From contig NC_088777.1 of assembly GCF_954871325.1 (NCBI RefSeq), forward strand, positions 19,383,366 through 19,447,365: DNA of 64,000 bases, written 5' to 3'. The position numbers were made by a program, and so were the translations under genes. Each line of letters opens with the position of its first letter. Position 1 is the stretch's first letter. Origin of the DNA: Gordionus sp. m RMFG-2023. Lineage: Eukaryota > Nematomorpha > Gordioida > Chordodea > Parachordodidae. Below, in pieces: positions 34,283 through 46,200 of this stretch. Below the pieces are notes generated by a model. The model saw nothing but the letters and a program-made list of their open reading frames with translations, ran no database searches and had not been told where the DNA came from.

Positions 34283-37200
34283 ATGATTAATTCTACTAAA
34301 AATGAGTTCATAGTAGGGAACCGGTATAGATTAATTAGAAAGATTGGTAGTGGTTCTTTTGGTGATATTTATCTCGGAGTTAATATTTATAATGGCGAAG
34401 TAATCTTAAATTATATATTTTAATCATTTATATATAAATTAGGAAGTTGCTGTTAAAATTGAATCTGTAAAAGCAAGACATCCTCAATTGCAATATGAAA
34501 GCAAATTATATAAACTATTTCAAGGTGGAATTGGCATACCACATATAAGGCAAATATGATTTAATGTATAAATTTTAACATCTTTTTAGATGGTTTGGTG
34601 ATGAGAGAGGATTTAATCTGATGGTAATGGATTTATTAGGCCCAAGTTTAGAAGATCTTTTTAACTTTTGTTCAAGACGTTTTACATTAAAAACTGTTTT
34701 GATGTTAGCTGATCAAGTAATTTAATTTAAGGAAAAACATTTAATAAGTATTTAAATTAGATGATATCTAGGTTAGAATATATTCACCACAAAAATTTCA
34801 TTCATCGGGATGTTAAGCCTGATAATTTTTTGATGGGGATTGGGAGACATTGTAATAAGGTATAATTATTAATAAACCTGCTGAATACTTGTTTTATTAT
34901 ACATATATAGTTATACATAATAGATTTTGGTTTGGCTAAAAAATATCGTGATAATCGCACTAGACTACATATTCCTTATAGAGATGATAAAAATTTAACA
35001 GGCACAGCAAGATATGCTAGTATAAATGCACATCTAGGCATTGAGCAAAGGTTTCACTATTCATTTTAAAACAATACTAATTATTAAATAGTCGGCGTGA
35101 TGATATGGAATCTTTAGGATATATTTTGATGTATTTTAATAGGACTAGTTTACCTTGGCAAGGATTAAAGGTTTCATTGATTTAATACCAATTTAAATTT
35201 TAAAAATTAGAATCCCCTAGATATCTCAAGTGAGAAGAGAAATATATAAGATTAAGAAACACAAACCTTAAATCTGGATAAAATATTGAGTTAGCCATTT
35301 TAGTGGAAAATATTAATCGAATAATGTATTCATCTTAGGTATAAATGGGGTTGGGCCAGGATAATCTTTAATTTAAACATTCATTAAATATTTCTCACCA
35401 ATATTTGAATCAGTGCCAGTTGATACTTTAAATTTTAACCAATATCTGTTACTGGTACTCAAAAATGATAATTAACCTACATTTATTTATAAATTTTAAT
35501 GAACATTATGCTTTGAGATTATAAAAAAATATATAAGTTTCTAAACCAATAAAAATGTTGTTAATTTATTTTATGAAATATAAATTAATTATATAGATAA
35601 ATAAATTAAAATGATAATATTGAATGAATTATATGTGCCTGGTTCAAAATAAATATAAATAGTACATTATTATTTTTGGTATTTTCCAGAGTTGTTAAAA
35701 GATACTTTTTAAATGGATCTAGATACAGATACATAGTCTCAAAAGTTATCTAGATACAGATACAGCGGCTAAAAAGTTATCAAGATACAGATACAATTTT
35801 AAATGTATCTGTATACAGATACATTTTTTTATGCTAATTAATATTATTTTGTGAAAATTCATGAAATGAGCTAAAAATTTATTGACGCGATATAACATTT
35901 ATCAGAATATAACTAAAATTATAATTTTAATATAATATATGAAAATATATGATTAAATAATTATTAGATTTCAGTAATAAAATATTTTCAAAATTTTGAT
36001 CATTTAGGCATCCTCGTTTATCTGTGAAAACATTTTTAGCAACACTAAATAGTCTTTCCACAGGGGCGCTTGAAGGAATTGTAGTGTTATATTTAATAAA
36101 TAACAATTTTATATCAGGGTATTCTTTAAAAATGCTAAAATCTCTACATTTATTTTTGAAAAAGTTATTTAAAATTTGTTGATTATCAAAATTTAAATCA
36201 TTAGAAATTATATCTGCTGTAGGGTACTGAAAAAAATCTGAAATTAAATTATTTGTTTTTTTGGCAGGTTATTTGCTTGCAGTCAGTTGATGACTTTGAT
36301 AATTCACCAGCTAATCTTTGTATCAATTGTTTTCTTTTATAATGGCTGCATGCCATCTATAATAAAAGCAATAATTAAATCATCTAAAGTGCCTTGAGTT
36401 AAAGTCAAAGGTCTTTTAGCAAAAATATTATTGGAGGATGAGCCTTGCCAATATTTTCTTTAGTATTTTATTTTCCTTCCCCTTTTTTATTTTTGTTAAC
36501 AAGGTTGGATATTTTCTCTTAAAATTTTAATTAGAATTTTTATATATAATATCTATACCCTTATGTGCTTCACGATATTGCACGTTGAAGTCATACTGAC
36601 GGATATTTTTGTATTTTTAGGTAGACACGGCAAACCTTTTACCATCAGAGAATTAATTGTTTTCTTTGTTTTGAGATATTATTTTAAAATATGCTCAATT
36701 TGGCCATGGTAAAGCAATAGAACTTGTTGCTTCCTCTTCTTCATCGATATAGATCTAAATAAATATATAAACTTAAAAATTTAGTTATAAAATAAAATTT
36801 ACCATTTCCATATTGTAATATTAAAATTTGTATGGTTTATTGATAAACTCTAATATTTAAATTAATGAATATTTATATATATTTTTTATATATGTTTTAA
36901 TATTTTATGTATATATAATTCTTTATTATAGTATTAATAAATATTAATATATAATATATATATATTTATTTATTTCATAAGCTCATATGAAATAAAATAA
37001 ATTTTACAGTCAAATATTTTTATTTACAATAAAAAAAGGGGTATATAAAATGTATCTTAAAAAGTATCTAAAAACAGATACAGATATCTCTAAAAAAATA
37101 TCTATATACAGATACAGATACCTTTCTAAAAAATCTATCTTGATACAGATATAGATACTACATTTTTATATCTAGATACAGTATCTAGATACTTGTATCT

Positions 37201-40200
37201 AGATACTTTAACAACTCTGGTATTTTCATTGGGTATTGATATAAGACAGCTTTCGTAACCTTTCCAAGGACTAACAAACAACTTTATGGGTTAGAAAGAA
37301 TGCTAGCTTAGAAAATTTATTCATACACATATTCATTCTTCTACTACCATTGAGATGTTTATCATATCATCTAAATAACAAAATTTCATTTTTTTAAAAC
37401 AATCCAATTTGTGATATCCAAGGCAGTATTTACAATGCCCTAATTCTGCTCTCTTTTCATCCTGACTCAACTTGCAGACATCTCTTTCTATTATGTGAGC
37501 TTTTCACAAGGTTTATAATAACACAGTCATATTCCTCTCCTTAACATTTCCTCATCTCCAGCATGTGAATTTTGTTGAATGGCATAGGGCCCTATTTTTT
37601 GAAACATGTACTCTCACAGGGATGTTAAACAAACTAAAGACATAATTAGATTATGGGTTCACTTTTTTAATTATATATGCCCCACTTTTCATAATCCTTA
37701 TCCTAGAGTGTATAATATTTTGGAAAATGTACATTTATTAGAACCTCCCATAAATTTTAAAATGGGCTTTGGTTATACAAAAGTTCATAGTAATCATAAT
37801 AGTTAACCTTGTTAATTTATAATGAGATTTACATTTTAGTAATTTTTGTAATATATTAATTAAAAATAATGGTAAAATATTTATTTCCACCCATTCATAT
37901 TTCTCCATACCCCCTGAAATTTGAAAAGTAAACTAAAGGTAGTATATATGGGGTAAAATTTTAGCCCTATATATTTTTGGATAATTAAGGAAAGGACCTA
38001 ATATTTTTTGCCATATATTTATTTATTTAATAATTTTCTAAATACAATTATAAAATTTAGCATCATATCAAAATTCATTAGATCATGTAATTTTTAGAAA
38101 CAAATTAATTAATTTACAGTCTTTAAATGACAAGTAGGTTTAATGTTAAATTTACCATATGGCAAAGAGAAATGAATGAACATCCAATATGCCATAATAT
38201 TAATATTTATTACAAATGGAATTTGATGCATTGATACTTGGTTTTTAAGCTGATATTGATAGACTCAAAATTATCTAATTGATATGCTAATATAAATGTG
38301 GATGCATAGTATTTCTTCCACTATATGCTTATGTCCTAATTCCACTTCCTATGAAATATTTTTCTTTCCAGATAAACAGTAGATGCTAACAATATTAAAT
38401 ATTTATATTTTTATCCTATCATAAACAATCATCTTGATATTTAAAAGAAATAAATTCTTTTAATAAATATTTATTTCTCAAACAAGGAGATTCTCCTAAT
38501 TTTCATATTTAAAAAAGCGCCATCCATGCAGTTGATAAAATAATATAGAGAATATAAAGGAAATAATAAGATATTTTAAATAATGCCAATCTGAAAAATT
38601 GATATTTAAACTGGATATTGGCTAGCATTATCGGTAAAAATTAAAAATACCAGTTGATATTGTCGGCGCATTTCTCAATATAATATTTATTTTTTAAATG
38701 GCAGATTGACTCAGAGAATAATCTGTATCAAGGCGATCCAAAAGTTGGATTTGAGCCTAGGTCATTATATTAACTGGTCAAATTTCTTTTTTGAAACGAA
38801 TTTTATATTCGACCTGGTGTTTCCCCAGTTAAAATTAAACTGATGACTTTATATTAAGGCTGCGTATTTACGTTCAAGCAATTAGTGATCTGCATCATGC
38901 CCTACAAGCAATTATAAGGATCTGGATTTCATCAGGTGGAAGATTTTGCATCCAATAAAATTTGTTTCGGCAAAAATAATAAAAATATACTTCTGCTTGA
39001 TTAAAGCCCTGAAAATGAAATTTTATTCATTTTTAAGCCCAAGCCTTCCCCAAATTAATTTTTGAACCCGGTTTCAAGTTTATTATTTCTCTACCCTAAA
39101 TATTGGAATGAGCCTGTCCACCCTGAAAATTTTAATTCAAACCTATTTTTATAAAGTGAAATATAATGTAAATCACTAATTTGTCCTAATACCAAAGAAA
39201 TCTTAATTGTTATATTTTTGAATGGCTATGCCTATTCTACTAAGACACATGGTTTAGGATAGACTATATTTTACCTTCCTTTCATCGTTGCCAACACAAA
39301 AAAATGTCATTTTCCAAATTTGATCTCTTATCAAAAGCTAAAATCTTATTTACGCTAGCTTTTTGCTAAATATATTTTAATGAGATCGGCGGAGTTGGTT
39401 GAATTTTTTTACCCATTTGTCTTTGAAGGATTCAGGCGGATTCGGAGTTCTTAACCCATAAAATTTTCCTCCAGGTTTATTTAAAAAACGAATTTGGTCT
39501 ACACAGGTCTAACGCGGATTAAGGTTCTATATGGGTTCGGGTAATATTTCTGAAAATGCAAGCCTATAACATTGATAATATTTAAATTCACTTTATTTTA
39601 TCATAAATAATAAATCAATTCTACCATAAAGTATCATAAAATGTTAAAATAATAGAAAATTTGATATAGTTATTTTTTAATTTATAAAGTGATGTGATTT
39701 CAATAGATAATTAATTTATTATATTTAATTATCATTTCATAATATCTTTCATTTTAAGAAGAAAAAATTAATATAAAAAATACATAGGTCCTGATCCGAC
39801 CCTGGTTAGTTTTATTAAAAAACAAAACGCTCACAAATTAAGAAATTATTAATTTGATTTTACATAAAAAAAATTATATTTAAATTAGGCTGCTACAAAA
39901 AAACAAAAATATGAAAAAATCAGTGAAAAAAAGATGTCCACTCCAGTTGAAGTCCTATGCAGGGTAAATCACTTCTATTATTTTTTATTCGAATGCTTTA
40001 ATATTATATACCATTCATTAGGAATGATAACAATTTTTAATATTGGCCCCATATTTATTTTTAAGAATATAGATTATCAGCAGCCGATATCGTTAAATTG
40101 GCTGATTCAATATATCAAAATGGTGGTTAAAAAAAATTATATATGATAATATTGAATCGTGTACTTCACCCCACCCTCTCCACTCAATAATGATAAGTAT

Positions 40201-43200
40201 GGTAGTTCTTTTTAAATTGGAATATCGCCCATTTATTTTTTGGGTATGTTTGTTTTATTAACTAGTTCTGCTTTATTTTATTCCATATCTATGGATATTT
40301 TACTAATGATATTATTAAAAATCGTTCTCTGAAAACAAATATTGATACACCTCTACTACTCTTACCCAATTATTAATATCCGCTCATACCTTTTTTAAGC
40401 TTATTAATTTTTGGAACAGTGCAAGATTAATTTGATGTTATTGATAAGAAAGTTATGAATTAGTAAGAAAACCATACAATGTCTGACAAAATTATAAGTC
40501 CAGTATTAGAATCTTATATCCCACGCTAATTTTCAATTTTTTTGTCTAAATTTAAGAATTTTTTAATTAAGAAAAAATTAGATATTGTACGAGTAAACTT
40601 CATTTCTCAGTCCAATTATTTTTTTATTTGAGTAAATATATCTAACTGTAAAAAAGGGCGAAAGCCCTGACTCACGCCGTGAGCATGAATACCTTATGAA
40701 TTTTGATCGGTGATTATGCTTGACTTTTCCAAGAAATCACCAGGCATGATTAGAAATTGCTTTAAACCACGGAAAATTTTAAAAAACAATATCTTTAAAA
40801 ATCTGACCTCTTTCTTTATATATTTTATAACAGACTTTTAGGAAAAGCTTAATTCTTTATTTTTATTAAAGTTTTCGAATTTTATTTAAATCCTTTCCTT
40901 TTTTTCTAAAAATTAGCCAGTAAAATTTTTCTCAGTTCGGTTGGATGTACCGGTTTTTTTTTATCAAATTGTTCGGGCAGATAATATAAAATTTTCCGAT
41001 TCAATAAAATGGCGTCTTGATTTTTAAAAAATTTATTTCAAATATTATAATATATTTGTTTATTACGTATTATGTGAATGGATTAATAAGTGATTTATCA
41101 ATAAAAATATTTTTAAATTCATTATATAAACTATTACTGATCATTATAATATATTTAAATGACTTATGGTATAGTTAAATTATAGATGTTATACTAATGA
41201 GTAGATGTATGCATTAAAAATTAAAACGATTAGTATGTTTGCAGATTACAAAATCACTTCAGATATGATATCGGATCGGTAATCGACCGATATTAATTTA
41301 ATGCCGGATTGGCCTCCAAAAACTGATATTGATGTACCTCTAATTATTTTCTATACCCAATAATCGTTTACTTAAGAAAAGACGAGCGCAATTAAAATAA
41401 ATTCGTGATTTCGTAATTACTGCAAAGATATATAAGATTATATAAAATTAGGTAAATAAATAAGATAAGAATATAATATTTTTAAAAATAATCCATAAAT
41501 TTTTCGGGTATGACAAGCGTGATATTTTGTCCTTCGAGCGTGAGTTGGTGGATTAGGCTAAAAAATGAATGTTTTTTAGTGTAAGCGTGAGTGGAGGTCG
41601 TGAAAAAAAATTAGTCTCATGATGCCTTATTTATTTGTATTATAACAAATATTTTGTTATAATTTAAGCCATTTACTTATCTTAAAAATATTACTTTAAT
41701 AACAAAGGGCTTCCCAGCTGAATTCTCTATGTATCTCAACTACTGTCGTTCGCTGCGCTTTGAAGAAGCCCCTGACTACATGTACCTCCGCCAACTATTT
41801 CGCATTCTGTTCCGAACCCTTAACCATCAATATGACTACTGCTTTGATTGGACCCTGCTTAAACAAAAACACAATGATTTCGGAACTGGTACCTCTTCAT
41901 CCACTACGAATGTAGGGGCTGCGGCTGCTGTAGGTGATTCGCCCGTAAATCAGCAGCAAAACCAGCCTGGAAATTCAGGCAACTTCGATGATAATAATCC
42001 TGCAGCATCAAATTTGGCCAAATTGTTGACCAATTTGGCGGCTGGAGGCTCTGGTAATTCAAAATTTGTCAGATTGTTAGAATGATTTTTTCGTCCCATT
42101 GCCAGAAATAGAGATCTGTAAAAAGTACACACTGGGTAATTCCATACGAAATCGATAACTTTTCGGTCCGACCTTTTTAATTTCGATAAAATTTTGTATG
42201 CTGAGAGAATATCATCTGAAAGCATCGAATCCAAAATTTTAGTTTCCTAGTACTCATAGTTCCAGAGATATCAATGGTCAAAAGTGCCAAAAATGACCTT
42301 TTCGAAAAATACGATTTTTTGAAATTGAGATAAGTTAAAAAATAATGATTTTAAAAATATAAGTTATATGTCATTTTCTAACTCTATTAAAGGCCTTTTA
42401 TTAAATATTGAGGATTTTTTTGAAATAATATTGTTGCGGTTTTTATTTACATTATAAATTTTAAATATAAAATTCCAGGTGTTTCGCTTTCTTTGAATTA
42501 ATATTTTCTTATTCTCTAATTCGCTTTCTTTGAATTAATATTTTCTTATTCTCTAACCTTATATCTATTCATAAAAAAATTTAAACTTGGGACAGCCATG
42601 GGTTGTTTAATTATTACGATTAAAAAAATCAAAAAATAAATATTTTTTTCAAAAATAGATGGCGCTCCTTTATAAAATAACATGTTTTGTTATAATAATT
42701 ATTTTTTTAAACATAAATAATAAGATTTTCCAGCATTAATATCATGAAATGAGATTATTTAGCTGTGGTTATAATCATTTTTTTTATAAAAAATTTTAAT
42801 TTTCGAAAAATTATTTTATAAATTTTGAAGGTATAATAGATAAATTAAAATTTATGAAAATTACCTATTTTCGGTTTTTCATTAAATTTAGTTTTTTGAC
42901 GCCATGAAAATTTCGTTTTGCGATAAATTATATGCAGCGCCCAGTAGCCGTTGATGGGCTAACTATTGTTAAAATATTATTTTTTGGTATGAAAAGGATA
43001 TTTTGTGCAGCTGGATAAACAAAAGAATTTGCTGGTCCTTTAGGGTGAAGAAAATTAATTTTTACTTCATCTCTAATTACATTCACTTCTTGTACAAATC
43101 CTAACCACCAATCGTTTTCATATGCACATGTTACATATCCTCTAATCTCATCGATTAACAGATCCTCAATCAAAGGATCTTCACGTGGATATACTATATT

Positions 43201-46200
43201 CTTCACAGTAAATGTCTGCGAATTGGAATATAGCTTAGTGTTGAGTTTAGTTAAGCCAATCGGAAACACTTCATGAATTTTTTGTGTCCCAGGTATTGAG
43301 ATAGATTTACTAAGTCTCTCACTTAGCCTTATCTCTTCTTCATAATCTGGTATAGTGGCATAAGAAAAATTTATACCTTTTATATGTTCTTCCGCATATT
43401 TATAAAACTGTAAAGGTGTAATTTGATCAGTATAAGATCTTTGTAAGCTTGCCTTAGCAACTAACCCTTTTACTGTGCCGCCTATGCCGTCGCAGGCACT
43501 TTTACCATATGCCGTAGGAAAAAAATGCCATTCAGCTTGAACACCAAAATCGATTTCATGGTAGCAAACATTGATGAAGTTTTTCCTATTTTTATATTGC
43601 GCTGCTGAACCATCAGAAAAGTAGTGAATTTTTTTTGGTGGAGTGTCTAATTTATTTTTTAAAAAATGAATCAAACGCCATTGGAATAAGTGGAATGAAA
43701 CAGTATTATGAATTAAGGATTCCGATATTACCACAAAACTTAGATTGTTTATTTGATCTCCTATTTTATAATAAATTAAGAATGGATGCAACGTAACTTG
43801 TGAAGTTGTCCAATGATAACCCTGAACTTCGTCTTGGACAATAAAGGAATAATTATCTGAAAAGTCACAAATAATTAGATAGTGATTATTTTCTAAACTA
43901 TTTTTAAGGTTATTGTGAAATGAACTTTGTTGTTCACAAATAAATGAATGGCGTATGAGAATATTCATTTTATCGAAAAAATAATTAATAAATTCGTCTG
44001 AAGATTGAGAAATAGTCTCCAGAGTTGTTCTATCTACCGAAACTCACTGTTTAAAAGTAACAAGAGCTATATCATTTTTTATAAATAATTTTTCGATGCG
44101 TTTTTTGTGCCGAGCCAGGACATTCGTTGCAGTCACTAAAATAACAGGTGGGTAACGGGGGATTGCAAATCATTCTGCCTATAACATCTCTACAAGTTGT
44201 TAATGTATCCTCACCATTTTTAGTCAATGTTGCTAATTCACAGCCTAAAATCATAAGTTTAATATTCTGGTGTATGCTACAAACGCATTCACTATGTGTT
44301 CCGCTAGCCCCTGCTAATACAATTTTTTGGTCTTAAGCTAGCAAATTTCGAAAATCCTATTAAGTTTGAAATACTTGCCTTAAAATGACTATATAATTCT
44401 TTCAAATTATTAAGAACTAACCTTTTTTGAGCGTTCACTCGTTCCCCCTTTTCAATGATAGATATGCAATCTTTTTTTCCTGGTAATACCCTACTAACTT
44501 CATCACTGCAAAAAAATTTTTTTAACAATATCAACTGTTTATTGATTGAGATATTTTGCAGGCTTTCGATTTGGAGTTGAAAGAATCCCCTTTTTTTCCA
44601 AAATGATTTTGGAATTATATGCCATATGATATGTAGCGTTGAATATCGTTTTTATTTTATTAGCGCTCCAATTAGGAAGCAGAATGGTCAGCAATTGATA
44701 TTTTTTATTTTTAGATAAATTGGGATATTGTAATTTCATGTTATTGAGTATATCATTATTATCGTTCTTATCCGAATCTGGATTGTTAATTATTATATCT
44801 GTAATCGTTTTTGTTATTTTTGTTGCCTTTTTTTTTGGATAATTTTTTTCGGTTAGTTTTTTTTTCTTAATAAGGGATATTCCTATTTCATTTAAAGTTA
44901 TATTGATTTTATCTATTGATGTTGATGCTGTGCTGTTATTTACATATTCACCATATTTATATTTTCGATATTTTTTTGTGATAACCTTCTACGGCATTTA
45001 TCACAAATGTTATGTTCTGCCTCAATGTTTGGATATTGTGTCATCCACGTCATGACTTTGCGCAGGTTCTTTTTATAATTAAAGTGTTTAGATTCTTTAA
45101 AAGGATTTACGCATTTATATTTATACATTATAGATAATTTTAAGAAGAAAAATAATTAATATCAAAATATTTGTAAAATAAAAATTAATTAATATTGTGC
45201 AGGTGCATGAAAATTAGCTTTTATCTTTCAACAATTAATTATTATATTTTCTTGTATGAGATATCGGAATCTTAACTCTCTTTTTAGGAAATTTAATCAT
45301 TTATTATAAAAACTAATTTTTACAAGTTATCAAATAGCAATAATAATAAGTAGTGATCTGCATCGGGCCTAATTTTTCAAGCCTGGTCCGGCCCGAAATT
45401 TTTTTTAAAAAAGTTTTGCCGGCCCAGCCTGAACACGAAATTTTTTTAAAAAAAATTTACCCGGCCCGAATTTATTTAAATATAGGAATTAATTTTTATA
45501 ATTACTCAAAATAAAAGACATATGTTATATGTCGTTAAGTTTCACTTTCAATAAATAAAATCAAATATTTTTATTTTACATTAAAAAATTAAATATAAAA
45601 TTGATAAATTTATATATATTTAAAAAAGTTTCCAAAGTCCGACCCGACCCGGCCCGAATTTTTTTTAAAATATTAGGCCCGGCCCGAACCCGATTATTTT
45701 AAATAGAATTAGGCCCGAAGCCCATCCAGGTCGGGTACGGGTCGGGCCTAACTTTGCAGATCTCTAATAATAAGTAAGCCTATCAAACGATCTATATAAT
45801 ATTTTTTCTTGATAGTAATGCTGGAAAATCTTATTATTTATGTTTAAAAAAATTATTATTATAACAAAACACGTATTTTATAAAAAAGCACCATTTATTT
45901 TTTGATTTTTTAAATCGTAATAACCGAAAAATCCATAGCTGTCCCAAGTTTAAATTTTTTTATGAATAGATATAAGGTTAGAGAATAAGAAAATTTTGAA
46001 TTTAAAAAAATTTGAAAAGCGAAACACCTGGAGTTTTTATGTTTAAAATTTATAACGTAAATAAAAACCGCAACAATATTATTTCAAAAAAATCCTTAAT
46101 ATTTAATAAAAGGCCTTTAATACAGTTACAAAATGACATATAACTTATATTTTTAAAATCATTATTTTTTAACTTATCTCAATTTCAAAAAATCGTATTT

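Noticed and set aside
41950-42234. Minus-strand open frame of 94 codons over casein kinase exon 8
   Set aside because: Overlaps the kinase exon antisense and the start of the Sola-like inverted repeat; no similarity to anything.
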